Assembly (NCBI RefSeq): GCF_002278925.1
Contig: NZ_NCJH01000018.1
Location: 1-64,000, forward strand
Direction of reading: 5' to 3'
Origin: Polaromonas sp. 39-63-25
GTDB taxonomy: Bacteria > Pseudomonadota > Gammaproteobacteria > Burkholderiales > Burkholderiaceae_C
DNA: 64,000 nt
Shown one piece after another: positions 33,930-43,987 of the stretch (position 1 is the first letter of the stretch; the number at the start of each line of letters is the position of its first letter). The position numbers were made by a program, and so were the translations under genes. The notes under the pieces were generated by a model. The model saw only the letters and a program-made list of their open reading frames with translations. It was not told where the DNA came from and did no database searches.

Positions 33930-34385
33930 TTAGTCACGCTGCTTCCGGTCAAGCCACCATGTCGAAAACTTGAATATGACGGGTGGCAATACCAGCATTT
34001 GCAGCACTGGCGAAAGGCCGACACCCAAGCCTGGTAAGCGTGGCATGCGCGCCGTGTAACTCCAGCGGTCTAAGACATACACAGCGCCCCATTCAATAGC
34101 CAGGGCAATAGCGAATCCGGTAAAGATCATCAGAGCGTAACCGCCGAGTCCCGGCTGGCTAAACCAGTCCGTCCGGCCCAGCACAATGACGCCGACGCCA
34201 AAGATAATCAGTACGATTAGGCCGTCCCCTAGGCTGGGGACGACGCAATGTACTGCAAACTCCAACAAGTCACCGTCCTCCACATATAGCGGCATCTGCG
34301 CCACCTCCCACAGAAAATTGAGCGGTACGCTAACCACGAATAAGGTTGCAGCTATTAATAATAGTTTTGCCATGGTGTGCCCCAT
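33930..34385 (-). CDS. Hypothetical membrane protein
   Basis: 151 residues with four predicted helices (KLLLIAATLFVVSVPLNFLWE; LIVLIIFGVGVIVLG; YALMIFTGFAIALAIEW; SPVLQMLVLPPVIF). Loop motifs are NFLWEVAQMPLY and HCVVPSLGDG; no enzyme family is recognised. The start at 34385 lies 6 bp after the MFS stop, so they are coupled; an ATG at 34373 is also possible. The function is probably linked to the MFS transporter or to lipid modification. Confidence 0.65.
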   Translation of the reverse strand: MGHTMAKLLLIAATLFVVSVPLNFLWEVAQMPLYVEDGDLLEFAVHCVVPSLGDGLIVLIIFGVGVIVLGRTDWFSQPGLGGYALMIFTGFAIALAIEWGAVYVLDRWSYTARMPRLPGLGVGLSPVLQMLVLPPVIFKFSTWWLDRKQRD

Positions 34386-34391
34386 GATTAC

Positions 34392-35687
34392 TCAGTCACG
34401 CGGTTCTGGCAAAGCCGGATGAATGGTCGGCGACGCGTAGACGGCCGACAACCATCGCGGGCACATCAGCAAGAGCACGAGCATCACCGCCAAAGGAAGA
34501 GCTAGCCATGCGAAGCTGTCACGGGCGAAAGCACCGAAGATCCATCCGCCGGCGGACGATCCGAGCGTCTGCCCGAAACTAGCCGCCGCGGCAAGCCCAC
34601 CCATCGTAACGCTGAGCATCTGTCGCGAAACACTCGCGCCCAAGTAGGCGATGACTGGGAGAACCAAACCGGTTCCAGCGGCTGTAAGACTGATGCCCAC
34701 ATACATCCAAATGTCTGATCGATGGCGAGCGAGCACCAGCAGCCCTGCCATCGCAAAAAGCAACCCTACGCCGATCAACCATCTGCTTTGAACTCTTTCA
34801 AGCATATTCGTGAAAAACAGCAGGGCGTTGACACCAAGCATCACAAGGCTGCACTCGGCGAACATCAATCCGATCTCGCGCGAAGAGACGCCAGGGTGTT
34901 GCTGTCCTTGCAGGAGTATCCCCAACTCAAAACCCGCGAGCACGAGCATGACAACTCCATTCATCCACCACAACGCGAGATGGCGTCCTTCAGTGGAAGC
35001 ACCCGGACTTATCTGCGCCGCTGCGTTGGCAGGCTGCGTCGTAGGCAGTGTCACCGTGAGTCCCGCCATCATGGTCGCACCGAGCACAGCGGAAAGAACA
35101 ATAACAAGACGTGCCGAGAGCGAGGGGGAAACCACCCCTGAAATCAACAATGCGCCGATCCCGTCTGCTATGACTCCCATCCCAGGTCCGAAGAGAAATC
35201 CGAGTAGCGACATAGCACTGAGCCAAGCGAAGCGCCGCGCGCGCTGCTGCCTGGGAGTGTGTTCAGCAACCAGTGCGGCAACAACCGGAACCACCGCCGC
35301 CACGAAGAAGCCAGTTGCACCGCGTAGCCCATACATTCCCCACAGGCTGCTCAATGTAGGAACCAGCAAAAGAAGCAGGCTAGCAACGTAGCCAACGAGT
35401 CCAACAACCAGTATCCGGCTCCGCCCGGCGCGGTCCGACATCACACCCCACAGAGGGGCGCCGACCAGTACGCCGCCAGCGTACGTGCCGCTTAGAAAGC
35501 CGACGTGGCGTGCAATTTCAGCCTCAGTCGCACCTGGCGTCAACTCAGACAGCCATCCCGGCAAGAGAGGCATGAGCGCCCCATAACCGGCCGACACAAC
35601 AAACACCGCCGCAGCCAGCCACCCCAACTGCACAGGCTGCAATCCGGGGAGATCAGCCGCTGCAGTTAACGGAGAGACAGAAGTCAT
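34392..35687 (-). CDS. Major facilitator superfamily transporter
   Basis: 431 residues with 12 predicted helices and the MFS motif A between helices 2 and 3 (APLWGVMSDRAGRSRILVVG). It resembles drug/solute efflux members of the family; substrate unknown. No clear ribosome binding site precedes the ATG. It ends with a short proline-containing tail and is followed by a membrane-protein gene. Confidence 0.85.
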   Translation of the reverse strand: MTSVSPLTAAADLPGLQPVQLGWLAAAVFVVSAGYGALMPLLPGWLSELTPGATEAEIARHVGFLSGTYAGGVLVGAPLWGVMSDRAGRSRILVVGLVGYVASLLLLLVPTLSSLWGMYGLRGATGFFVAAVVPVVAALVAEHTPRQQRARRFAWLSAMSLLGFLFGPGMGVIADGIGALLISGVVSPSLSARLVIVLSAVLGATMMAGLTVTLPTTQPANAAAQISPGASTEGRHLALWWMNGVVMLVLAGFELGILLQGQQHPGVSSREIGLMFAECSLVMLGVNALLFFTNMLERVQSRWLIGVGLLFAMAGLLVLARHRSDIWMYVGISLTAAGTGLVLPVIAYLGASVSRQMLSVTMGGLAAAASFGQTLGSSAGGWIFGAFARDSFAWLALPLAVMLVLLLMCPRWLSAVYASPTIHPALPEPRD

Positions 35688-35761
35688 TGCAGTAATAAAA
35701 TTTCAATGCTGAAAACCTTAGCTCGCCATTGCTGCCCTGTTGCCGCATAGCCCTACCATGG

Positions 35762-36796
35762 TCAAGGGGTCACGCTGACACCATTGGGCAGACGGCCGAC
35801 AGGGATGGTGGCGATCACCTTGCGCTGCAAGATATCGATAACGGAGACTGTGTCCTCGTAAAGGTTAGTCACAAAGGCATGGAGTCCCTTGCGATCAATT
35901 GCCACGCCGTGAGCACCCTTTCCGGCCTTGATCGTCGATACGACCTTGAAGCTACGAAGATCAATGATGCTGACAGTGCTACCTGGGTTTTGCCGTGTTC
36001 CCTGATTCGCCACCAACAATAGCTGGCTGTCAGGTGTCGCGTACAACTGAATCGGAACTGTACCCACAGCTATCCTGCTGATAACCTTTCGACTCACAGG
36101 GTCAATCACGGCGACCCGGTTTTCCCCAGACAGCGACACGAACCCCAGCCGACCATCGGGCGTAAAACCCACCTGCGCGGGACCCCTGCCGACAGCGATT
36201 TGCAAAGTTTCCTTTCGTACCGCCGTGTCAATGACCGAGATGGTTCCGCCCTTGAGGTTGGCGACCCAGGCTTGTTTGCCGTCCGAACTGATCCGCATGC
36301 CGTGTGGGGATGCGCCGACCGGAATTGTGTCAACAACCCGTTTCGCAGAAATATCCACCACGCTAACGGTGTTCTCGCCGCCGTTTGCGACGTAAGCAAA
36401 ACGGCCATCGGGCGTCACGACCACGTGTGCGGGATGCATGCCGACTGGCACCTTAGCCGCCACCGCATCGGTGGTGGTGTCAATGGCCCAAATTTCTCCG
36501 CTGCCAGCCATTGCGCCATGCTCGGACTTGGGCATGTTGTGGACCGCCTTTGCCGGTTGACCGTTGTTGGTCACCCAGACCTGCCTGCCATCAGGCGCGA
36601 CCTGGACGTTGTGCGGGCCTTGACCGACCGGGATGCTGCCGATCCTCTTGAAGGATGTCGCGTCGATGACGCTGACAGTGTTCCCCTCTTCATCCGCGAC
36701 ATAGACCTTCTCCGCCGCGGCGTAGGACGCCCCGGCAGCCAACAGCGCACTGATCTGCACAACTGAGACCAACCATTTCATTGAGCTTTTTCGCAT
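35762..36796 (-). CDS. Exported YVTN-type beta-propeller protein
   Basis: 344 residues: a signal peptide (SVVQISALLAAGASYAAA) and seven repeats of the VYVADEEGNTVSVIDA / VPVGxxPxxV type, which form a YVTN beta-propeller. A Met/His insert (KAVHNMPKSEHGAMAGSGE) in an early blade could bind metal. AGGAG precedes the ATG at 36796. Periplasmic binding or scaffold role; no enzymatic residues are evident. Confidence 0.85.
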   Translation of the reverse strand: MRKSSMKWLVSVVQISALLAAGASYAAAEKVYVADEEGNTVSVIDATSFKRIGSIPVGQGPHNVQVAPDGRQVWVTNNGQPAKAVHNMPKSEHGAMAGSGEIWAIDTTTDAVAAKVPVGMHPAHVVVTPDGRFAYVANGGENTVSVVDISAKRVVDTIPVGASPHGMRISSDGKQAWVANLKGGTISVIDTAVRKETLQIAVGRGPAQVGFTPDGRLGFVSLSGENRVAVIDPVSRKVISRIAVGTVPIQLYATPDSQLLLVANQGTRQNPGSTVSIIDLRSFKVVSTIKAGKGAHGVAIDRKGLHAFVTNLYEDTVSVIDILQRKVIATIPVGRLPNGVSVTP

Positions 36797-36831
36797 AGTA
36801 ATGACACTCCTAAGTTTGAAATCGACCAGCC

Positions 36832-37329
36832 TTAAAGGATTACCGGCTTGTCCGGCAGTTCATCAACACTGCGACCATTGGCGGGAAAATTCTCCACCAG
36901 ATGCAGCGTCACAGCCTGCACGCCTTTGAGCGCACCGCTCTCATAGTTCGATTGTTTGAAGGCCGTTTCCATCTGGCGGCAAACCTTGCTCCATTCCTGT
37001 GATCCCACTTTTGCGTGAATCCCGCGGTCGGCAACAATTTCTACCGCCCGATCAGCGAGCAGCAAGTAGATCAGCAAACCACTGTTGTCTTCGGTATCCC
37101 AAACGCGGAGTTGCGAGAAAACTTCAACGGCTCGTTCTTTGGCCGTCTGCCCCTTAAACAGCGGCATGCCGTCTAGCCCGCCCTCCACGACAAATCGGAT
37201 TTCTCCGACATGTGCGGTCTCGCTTGCTTTGATAGCTTTTTCGATAGCGCTCAAAGTACTGCGCGGAAAGGCTCGCCTGACCCGCCCTTCGGTGAGCAGT
37301 AAATGCGTCAAGATGCGTTTGATATTCAT
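36832..37329 (-). CDS. TPM-domain protein (short, cytosolic)
   Basis: 165 residues covering a TPM domain without a signal peptide (IEKAIKASETAHVGEIRFVVEGGL; FSQLRVWDTEDNSGLLIYLLLADRAVEIVADRGIH). The ATG at 37329 is preceded by GGGGAG at a good distance; the ATG at 37338 is too close to it. The gene follows a second TPM gene and lemA in one operon. This trio is widespread and linked to membrane-protein quality control, but the mechanism is unknown. Confidence 0.82.
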   Translation of the reverse strand: MNIKRILTHLLLTEGRVRRAFPRSTLSAIEKAIKASETAHVGEIRFVVEGGLDGMPLFKGQTAKERAVEVFSQLRVWDTEDNSGLLIYLLLADRAVEIVADRGIHAKVGSQEWSKVCRQMETAFKQSNYESGALKGVQAVTLHLVENFPANGRSVDELPDKPVIL

Positions 37330-37331
37330 GA

Positions 37332-38183
37332 TTACCATCTCCCCGACGCGCCGCCGCCACCGAAGCCACCACCTCCTCCTCTGAAGCCACCGCCACCAAA
37401 GCCGCCTCGCCCGAATCCTCCGTAGTGCCCGCCGTGTCCATGCCCGCCCATGCCTCCACCTAACAACGTGATGAACAGCGCGATCACTCCAGCGAGCAAC
37501 GCCACGGATAAGGCGCCAGCGATAAGCCAGGCAACTACTGCAACTGCCCCACCTGTGACCAGCGAGCCGGGTACTTTGCCCAACGTTGCCCGCAACACGC
37601 CGCCCACTGCGAGAGCGACAATGAAAAGGATAGGGGCGTACTGCCGGACGTCTCCGGTACTGGTGGCAGGTTGCCGGATGGGTGCCGGCAAAGGCTCACC
37701 GTCAACGACGCGGATGATCTGCTCGACCCCGGCCGTGATGCCACCGTAGAAGTCTTGCTGCCTGAAGCGAGGCAGAATGGTTTCGCTGATGATGCGTTTG
37801 CTGGTGGCGTCATTGAGCGGCCCTTCCAGGCCATATCCCACCTCAATACGTAGCGTGCGATCGTTTTTGGCAACAACCAGGATAGCACCGTCATCAACTT
37901 TCTTGCGTCCGAGCTTCCATTGCTCTGCAACCCGCAAGGAAAATTGCTCGATTTCTTCCGGCGCTGATGACGGGACTATCAGGACAGCAAGCTGACTGCC
38001 CTTCCTTGTCTCAAACGCTGTCAACGTTTTCTCCAGTGAGGCCTTCTGCTCTGCGGCAAGCGTGCCGGTTAGATCAATGACATGCCCAGTCAAAGGCGGG
38101 ACCGGTGCTTGCGCTATAGAGAATGCAGCCCAGCCAAGTGCGAATGCAAGGAATAAGGCCCTGCCTGCGCTTCTCGCAATCAT
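37332..38183 (-). CDS. YgcG-type TPM-domain membrane protein
   Basis: 283 residues: a signal peptide, a TPM domain (VIDLTGTLAAEQKASLEKTLTAF; VAKNDRTLRIEVGYGLEGPL), two membrane helices and a Gly-rich C-terminus (repeats of GGGGFGGGG type, ending SGRW). The domain faces the periplasm. Start overlaps the lemA stop by 4 nt. Confidence 0.88.
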   Translation of the reverse strand: MIARSAGRALFLAFALGWAAFSIAQAPVPPLTGHVIDLTGTLAAEQKASLEKTLTAFETRKGSQLAVLIVPSSAPEEIEQFSLRVAEQWKLGRKKVDDGAILVVAKNDRTLRIEVGYGLEGPLNDATSKRIISETILPRFRQQDFYGGITAGVEQIIRVVDGEPLPAPIRQPATSTGDVRQYAPILFIVALAVGGVLRATLGKVPGSLVTGGAVAVVAWLIAGALSVALLAGVIALFITLLGGGMGGHGHGGHYGGFGRGGFGGGGFRGGGGGFGGGGASGRW

Positions 38184-38812
38184 TTGGCCACACCTGAAGC
38201 ACCGACTTTGGGATTGGCAGGTGCGGAGTCAAAACCGACACTGGGCGGCTTGGAAATTTCCTTTTCGTTCTCGACGGTGAAGTTGGACTTTTGCTTGTAG
38301 CCGAGCACCATCGCCGTCAGATTGGTGGGAAAGGTCCGCACCGTCACGTTGTAGTCCTGCACCGATTTTATATAGCGGTTGCGTGCAACCGTAATGCGAT
38401 TCTCGGTCCCTTCCAGCTGCGCTTGCAGGTCCCGGAAACCCTGGTTGGCCCGTAAGTTCGGGTAGTTCTCTGAAACAGCCAACAGCCTCGACAATGCACC
38501 AGTCAATTCACCTTGAGCCTGCTGAAATTTTCGAAATGCCACGGGGTCATTGACAAGCTCCGGGGTAGCCTGGATTGATGTAGCCTTTGAACGCGCATCA
38601 ATCACCCTCGCCAGGGTGTCCTGCTCGAACTTTGCTTCGCCCTTCACGGTATTGACGAGATTGGGAACCAGATCCGCACGGCGCTGGTATTGGTTGACGA
38701 CCTCCGACCAACTCGCCTTGACTTGCTCGTCATTTGTCTGAAATGTGTTGTACCCACAGCCCGTTAGGCTCAGCGCCAATGCTGCGGTCAGGACAGCCAA
38801 TAGTTTTCCCAT
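38180..38812 (-). CDS. lemA: LemA family protein
   Basis: 210 residues with a lipoprotein-type signal (AVLTAALALSLTGCGYN), then the helical LemA core: VNQYQRRADLVPNLVNTVKGEA, RLLAVSENYPNLRANQGFRDLQ and TENRITVARNRYI. First gene of the lemA-TPM-TPM operon. LemA with TPM proteins is a recurring envelope module of unclear function. Confidence 0.9.
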   Translation of the reverse strand: MGKLLAVLTAALALSLTGCGYNTFQTNDEQVKASWSEVVNQYQRRADLVPNLVNTVKGEAKFEQDTLARVIDARSKATSIQATPELVNDPVAFRKFQQAQGELTGALSRLLAVSENYPNLRANQGFRDLQAQLEGTENRITVARNRYIKSVQDYNVTVRTFPTNLTAMVLGYKQKSNFTVENEKEISKPPSVGFDSAPANPKVGASGVAK

Positions 38813-38988
38813 ACTCTTTTCTCCAAAATGTTTAATTCGACTGTTGTCTCAAAAAGCAAAGGCCAGTCAGATTGACTACAACCCTCACAACCACGCAGCA
38901 GCAGTTCAAGCAGATTTCCCCAACCGCTTGACAGTGCAACGGTGCCCGACGACGATGCGGGTCTTCACCATGTCTAGTGTTTGTACTC

Positions 38989-39699
38989 CTATGAAAAGTG
39001 ATCAGGCGGGCTGCGTTCGGATAGTCGATCCAACGCCGGATGCCCGCACATGCGCTTCGGCTTGTGATGTCCGTCTCTAAGCAAAAGAAAGTGAAGAGAA
39101 ACGACAACGCTCAACAGCGCGGCAAAGAAGCACCATACCGAAATAAACCAGGTTGTATAGAACCAATAGGCCAAGCCAAAGGACAACAGCGCAAGGACTC
39201 CGTAGGCTTTCACCGTTCTATGCGTTGACAGCAAAAGACTGACGGTGGTTGACATCAGGTAAAGCGTCATGGCCACCGCAGCATAGAAATGCGGTGAAAC
39301 GTACTCGATGTGCTGGCCGATGGGTCGCGAGACGATGGGGAATGCGACCAGGAAGTAAAGCAGGTACGCTCCCACCGCGATGCCAGCGGCGGAAAAAACG
39401 ACAAGCGCTTGCCGTCGGCGTCCGGGTGGTTCTATCAGCAACACGGCGACCGGCACGTAGACTGGCCACAATACATGTGAAAAGAAGGAATACACATGTG
39501 TCATCACCGTATTGAGCAAGGGCGCCTCGTGGCTAAACGTCAGCCAAATCACACCCTCGCTCAGCTGCTGGATTGCGAACAACAGCGGTATTGCGGCGAA
39601 CGGCAATTCGCGTCGACACCGCGCCGACCGCAGCGTCAGCGTACCCAGGCCAAGCAAAAAGGCACCCGCGGTGAAACTGGCCGTGGCGGAAAAGCACAT
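38989..39699 (-). CDS. DUF6629 multi-pass membrane protein
   Basis: 236 residues beginning MCFSATASFTAGAFLLGLG, the signature start of DUF6629 proteins, with seven predicted helices and the motif QQLSEGVIWL. Function unknown. Its ATG abuts the stop of the cyclopropane-fatty-acid synthase gene, so they are translated together. Confidence 0.8.
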   Translation of the reverse strand: MCFSATASFTAGAFLLGLGTLTLRSARCRRELPFAAIPLLFAIQQLSEGVIWLTFSHEAPLLNTVMTHVYSFFSHVLWPVYVPVAVLLIEPPGRRRQALVVFSAAGIAVGAYLLYFLVAFPIVSRPIGQHIEYVSPHFYAAVAMTLYLMSTTVSLLLSTHRTVKAYGVLALLSFGLAYWFYTTWFISVWCFFAALLSVVVSLHFLLLRDGHHKPKRMCGHPALDRLSERSPPDHFS

Positions 39700-41049
39700 T
39701 CAATTCACTCCTGAATTTAGGCCACTGCAGTCTGCGTAGAGGTCGCGCCGCGATAGTGGAACCGGCCATTCGCCAAGGTTGCGCCTGGAGGCGAGAATTT
39801 GGTAAATCCCTGTTCCACCAGACTCGAACTCTAGCGCGCAGGCTGCCATGTACAAGCGCCACACACGATAGGTCGCCTCGCCAACTTCGCGCAGCGCAGC
39901 GTCGCGGTTGGCCTCCAGTCGTTGCACCCAATGGCGCAACGTCAGCGCGTAGTGCGGCCGCAGACCCTCAACATCGTGGATTTCGAATCCCGCGCGCTCC
40001 ATCCCGAGTTGAATGTTGCTGACACAATCGAGTTCGCCATCCGGGAAGACATAGCGGTTGATGAACTCAGTGGCCACCGTCTTGTTCCAGCCCTCTTCGT
40101 CGTGCGTGATGCCGTGATTGAGGAACAGTCCGCCAGGACGCAGCAGGCGCATGACGGTCGACAGATAGGTCGGCAGGTTGCTCAAGCCGACATGCTCGAA
40201 CATGCCGACGCTCGACACCTTGTCGTAGACGCGTTCGCCGGCCATGTCCCGATAGTCGCGCAGCTCCACAGTTACCAGTTCCTGCAACCCGTCTGCCTTG
40301 ATACGCTGCTGGGCGTACTCGAACTGCTGCTGGCTAAGCGTGATGCCGTGGGCCCGCACGCCATGATGCCTGGCAGCCCAGCACACCAGGGCCCCCCAGC
40401 CGCAGCCGATGTCAAGCAGCCGCTCGCCGGGCTGAAGTCGAAGCTTGCGGCAGATATGCTCCAGCTTGTTGCGCTGCGCCTGATCCAGCGATTCGTCAAG
40501 GCTAGTGAAATAGGCGCATGAGTACACGCGCTCCGTGTCTAGCCACAAGCGATAAAACTCGTTGGAGACGTCGTAGTGAAACTGGATCGCGGCACGGTCA
40601 CTGTCTTTCGAGTGGCGATGGGAGAAACGCCGGGCGATCCGGGAAGCCAAGGTATCACCCGGCTTGAGATTGGGATCCGTCATGGCGGGCAGGCGCCAGG
40701 CATCGCGCAGCAGAGCAAGCTTGTCGTGCCAAGTAAGGGATAGGCGCTCGAAATGCGTCTTTAGTGAGAGTGCGCTGTACAGGTCACCCTCGAAATCAAT
40801 CACACCCCGGAAGTAGGCATCGGCCAATAACAGCGGACTACGCTCAAGAATCAGACGACGCAGGATGGCGGGATCGCGCAGCACCAGCGTGAAGGATGGC
40901 AACTGATCACCGGGCGCATGCAGGATGTTGTTCCACAGCCGCAGGGAAGCTGATCCAGCGTAGCCTCGCATCAAACGATCGAAGATTCTGACAGCCGTTA
41001 AGTCTGCAGTGGCTGCATCTGACGCGCTGGCTGGAGTGTTACTTGTCAC
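39700..41049 (-). CDS. cfa: Cyclopropane-fatty-acyl-phospholipid synthase
   Basis: Adds a methylene from SAM to unsaturated phospholipid acyl chains, usually under stress. An N-terminal lipid-binding part is followed by the SAM domain: HYDVSNEFYRLWLD, YSCAYF, LLDIGCGWGALVCWAA, SVGMFEHVGLSNLP and GLFLNHGI. GTG at 41049 is preceded by AAAGG and gives about 449 residues; an in-frame TTG at 41073 lacks a site. The bicarbonate-binding Cys/Glu/His/Tyr set appears present. Part of the long leftward block. Confidence 0.92.
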   Translation of the reverse strand: MTSNTPASASDAATADLTAVRIFDRLMRGYAGSASLRLWNNILHAPGDQLPSFTLVLRDPAILRRLILERSPLLLADAYFRGVIDFEGDLYSALSLKTHFERLSLTWHDKLALLRDAWRLPAMTDPNLKPGDTLASRIARRFSHRHSKDSDRAAIQFHYDVSNEFYRLWLDTERVYSCAYFTSLDESLDQAQRNKLEHICRKLRLQPGERLLDIGCGWGALVCWAARHHGVRAHGITLSQQQFEYAQQRIKADGLQELVTVELRDYRDMAGERVYDKVSSVGMFEHVGLSNLPTYLSTVMRLLRPGGLFLNHGITHDEEGWNKTVATEFINRYVFPDGELDCVSNIQLGMERAGFEIHDVEGLRPHYALTLRHWVQRLEANRDAALREVGEATYRVWRLYMAACALEFESGGTGIYQILASRRNLGEWPVPLSRRDLYADCSGLNSGVN

Positions 41050-41094
41050 TGTGGGCCTTTGAAGGTTGACCAACGGGTTCTTGGGCGGGATAGC

Positions 41095-41565
41095 TTATCG
41101 GACTTCGCGATGAGGCGACCAGGCCGACACAGCGAACTCGATCTCGGTGGCTCGGCTGGCCAGCTTGACCATGACGCGGAAGCGGTACGGCCCGCTCCTG
41201 GCGGTCGAGAACAACTGGCCGTAGGTCATTTGGCCGTTGACACTCATCGGCGTCAGGTACTTTGGCGGTGCATCGACAATCCCGGTTTCGCTGAGCTGGG
41301 CGCGCACCACGGCGTCCCCGATACGCGCGCCGCTACTTGTGAACAGGGCAACGACGAGGTGGTGGACTTGGCTACCGTCCTGCGGCACGACACCATGCAT
41401 GTCTTCCAAAGCGTGTTTCTCTGACACGACTGCGGCGGGCACGAGACCCCAGTAGAGAACCACACCGTCGCGTTCGAGGCGCGCCTGTGCCAGAACGGCG
41501 GACGACCCAAGTGCGAGGATGAGCAGCACAAAAAGTGCAGCCAGTTTTGACAACACGAACGACAT
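41095..41565 (-). CDS. Exported hypothetical protein
   Basis: 156 residues: a signal peptide (LSKLAALFVLLILALGSSAVLAQA), then one compact beta-rich domain with LYWGLVPAAVVSEKHALEDMHG and GPYRFRVMVKLASR. The start at 41565 has GGGAGG upstream; an earlier in-frame ATG overlaps the preceding gene. No family recognised. A resemblance to small periplasmic beta-sandwich metal proteins is a guess from shape only. Confidence 0.6.
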   Translation of the reverse strand: MSFVLSKLAALFVLLILALGSSAVLAQARLERDGVVLYWGLVPAAVVSEKHALEDMHGVVPQDGSQVHHLVVALFTSSGARIGDAVVRAQLSETGIVDAPPKYLTPMSVNGQMTYGQLFSTARSGPYRFRVMVKLASRATEIEFAVSAWSPHREVR

Positions 41566-41594
41566 GGCGGCCTCCCGGATAGTCTGGTTCGGAT

Positions 41595-42482
41595 TCATGG
41601 AAGAAACTCGCGCACGCTGGCTGCAATGGCGAAGGCCAGTGCGATGCGATTGGACGGGTGAGAAATCGTGTCGCAGCTCACTATGTCAGCCGCACCGGCC
41701 GCATGCAGATCCTCAAAAGCCGTTTGTGCGAACACAGCATGCACGGCCACGCACACGGGTGCGGCCAGACCGATACGGCGTAGATGGCCAACGGTTTCGA
41801 TCATGGTCCGTGCGGTCGAAACGATGTCGTCCACCAGCACTGGCGTGTGCGAGCGCCAGCGATCAACCTCAGGGACGGACACTTCGACATCACGATCGCC
41901 TCGCCGGTTCTTTGCCAATATGATGAAAGGCACTTCCGCGCGCTGCGCCACATCCCTTACCCACTGGCCGCTTTCCTCGTCAGGCCCAATCAAAAGCGGT
42001 TGGCTTACATTCAGCCGTACCCAGCTTGCGACGCCGTCTGCCGCATGGGCCACCCGCGAAGGAATACTGTAAACCTGCGATAGATCCGCAATGCGGTGCA
42101 AATGAGGATCTACAGTGACCAACCAGTCCACATGGCGTGAGATCCACGCCGCTACATGCTGGGCGCTGATCGTCTCACCCGCGTGAAACTGCCGATCCTG
42201 ACGCATGTAGGCCAGGTATGGAGCCACCAAGCCGACCGATGCCGCACCAGCTTCGCGGATGGCGCTTGCCAGAAGCAGGAGCGGCACCAGTTTGTCATCC
42301 GGCCGGTCAAGCGTGCACACGATGAACACATGTCGCCCTTCGACCGAGGTTTCAGCCCTCACATGAGATTCTCCGTCGGGGAAACGGCGAACCGTTGCAA
42401 GTCCGCGCTCGAAATCAAAATGAGCAGCCAGATCGTCGGTAAGGCGCTCATTGCCTGGCATGGCGATCCCCACAGGCTTCAT
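41595..42482 (-). CDS. Ribose-phosphate pyrophosphokinase-like protein (archaeal-type, short)
   Basis: 295 residues, with the PRPP-binding loop [17 protein letters not shown], the flexible-loop region and [17 protein letters not shown]. It is shorter and more divergent than a housekeeping Prs. Normally it would make PRPP from ribose 5-phosphate and ATP, or run in reverse. Start overlaps the phosphorylase stop by 4 nt, which suggests one pathway: phosphorylase releases a ribose phosphate that is passed to or from PRPP. Confidence 0.85.
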   Translation of the reverse strand: MKPVGIAMPGNERLTDDLAAHFDFERGLATVRRFPDGESHVRAETSVEGRHVFIVCTLDRPDDKLVPLLLLASAIREAGAASVGLVAPYLAYMRQDRQFHAGETISAQHVAAWISRHVDWLVTVDPHLHRIADLSQVYSIPSRVAHAADGVASWVRLNVSQPLLIGPDEESGQWVRDVAQRAEVPFIILAKNRRGDRDVEVSVPEVDRWRSHTPVLVDDIVSTARTMIETVGHLRRIGLAAPVCVAVHAVFAQTAFEDLHAAGAADIVSCDTISHPSNRIALAFAIAASVREFLP

Positions 42483-43987
42483 GATTTTGCCACCTCGCCC
42501 AGTGTCAAAATCGGGTGCGTCGCGAGATAGCGCTTAGCGTAGGCCAGTTCTCCCGGTGCCTCCGCGTGCAATGTGAACAAGGGCTGACCAAGCTGCACAG
42601 GATCGCCCAACTTCACATGTAAAGAGAGCCCGGCAGTGGGAGCGCCAGGCGCACCGGCGAGTTTCGCAACCCGCGCGAGCCGTCGACTGTCGATGCCGGA
42701 GACATAGCCGGTACGTTCGGCTGTCACCGCTTCAAGCAAAGGGGCGACACCGGGCTCGCGCAACCCACCTTGCGCCTCGCAGATAGCCTGAAACTTGTCC
42801 CAGGCCGCGCCGCTGTCAAGTAGTCGCCAAGCCTCCGATTTGCCAGCGCCTGGAATGCTATGCCCGCAGAACTCCAGAAGATCTCCCGCGAGCACCAGCG
42901 ACCGCATGCGAAGATCCACAGGGGCCGCAGCCGCACCGCGCAACACCGCCAGGACATCATGCGCTTCCAGTGCGGGGCCAACGCCACGCCCAACGGGCTG
43001 TGCACCGTTCGTGCGGACAACCCGCAAGTGGATTCCATGTGCAGCAGCTACCTGTTCAAGCAGGACCTGAAGGCGATGCGCATCTTCATTGGTCCGAACC
43101 TTGGCGGTGGGACCAACGGGAATGTCGATCACCGCGTGCGTCGCCCCGGCGGCAATCTTCTTGGACAACACGGACGCGACCAGCTGGGCGTCGCTATCGA
43201 GGTCCAGTGGACGCTCAACACGGATCAGCAAGTCATCCGCCGGACTCAGGGTCAGCGCCCCTCCCCATACAAAACAGCCGCCCTCGCGCTCGACGACGCG
43301 GCGCATTGCAGGTAGATCCAGATCAACACGGGTCACCGTTTCCATCACATCGGCGGTACCAGCAGGTGAAGTGATCGCGCGGGATGAAGTCTTTGGCATT
43401 GTCAGCCCAGCTGCAGCGGCAATGGCAACCACGATGGGAGTTGTCCGGTTGCCAGGCAAACCTCCTATGCAGTGCTTGTCCGCAATGGGGGTTCGCCCCC
43501 AATCAATACGCTCCCCCACGTCAACCATTGCTCGCGTCAGATCGATTGTTTCCTGGAGGTCCATACGCCCACCCGCGCAGGCACTCAGGAAGGCGGCGAT
43601 GTGCAAATCCGAATATCGGCCCGCAGCGACGTCCGTCACGATGGCCTTGAGCGCAGGGGCATCAAGCCGATGACCGTAGATCTTGGCACGCATGGCACTC
43701 AGAGAGTCGAGTGTCGGCGCATGCGCCACGCCGACGATGTCTCCCAAAATGGCATTCAACGCTTTCCAGGCGCTGGTTGAAAGACTGACCTCCCCCTCCG
43801 CCAGCAGATCTGAATCGACGACGTTGATTGTCGCTATGATGCGACGGTCGTGCAGGTCTACCTCGACGCGTGTTTGCGCTTCGAACCCTTCAGCGCGGCA
43901 GACGTGGCAATCACGCCGCATGTAGATCACGAATTCCTGGTGTGTGTCTATCCCCAGGGGACGCAGCCGCAATCCAACTCCGTTCAT
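42479..43987 (-). CDS. AMP/thymidine phosphorylase (archaeal-type DeoA)
   Basis: 502 residues, the length of AMP phosphorylase with its extra N-terminal domain, not of classical DeoA (about 440). Motifs are [20 protein letters not shown] and [19 protein letters not shown], the family signature, and a biotinyl-like C-terminal domain ([20 protein letters not shown]). AMP phosphorylases convert a nucleoside 5'-monophosphate and Pi to base and ribose 1,5-bisphosphate. Overlaps both neighbours by 4 nt. Confidence 0.88.
   Translation of the reverse strand: MNGVGLRLRPLGIDTHQEFVIYMRRDCHVCRAEGFEAQTRVEVDLHDRRIIATINVVDSDLLAEGEVSLSTSAWKALNAILGDIVGVAHAPTLDSLSAMRAKIYGHRLDAPALKAIVTDVAAGRYSDLHIAAFLSACAGGRMDLQETIDLTRAMVDVGERIDWGRTPIADKHCIGGLPGNRTTPIVVAIAAAAGLTMPKTSSRAITSPAGTADVMETVTRVDLDLPAMRRVVEREGGCFVWGGALTLSPADDLLIRVERPLDLDSDAQLVASVLSKKIAAGATHAVIDIPVGPTAKVRTNEDAHRLQVLLEQVAAAHGIHLRVVRTNGAQPVGRGVGPALEAHDVLAVLRGAAAAPVDLRMRSLVLAGDLLEFCGHSIPGAGKSEAWRLLDSGAAWDKFQAICEAQGGLREPGVAPLLEAVTAERTGYVSGIDSRRLARVAKLAGAPGAPTAGLSLHVKLGDPVQLGQPLFTLHAEAPGELAYAKRYLATHPILTLGEVAKS

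Noticed and set aside
37332-37460. Glycine-codon-rich repeat as a regulatory or CRISPR-like repeat
   Set aside because: It is the coding sequence of the Gly-rich C-terminus of the TPM protein; there are no spacers.
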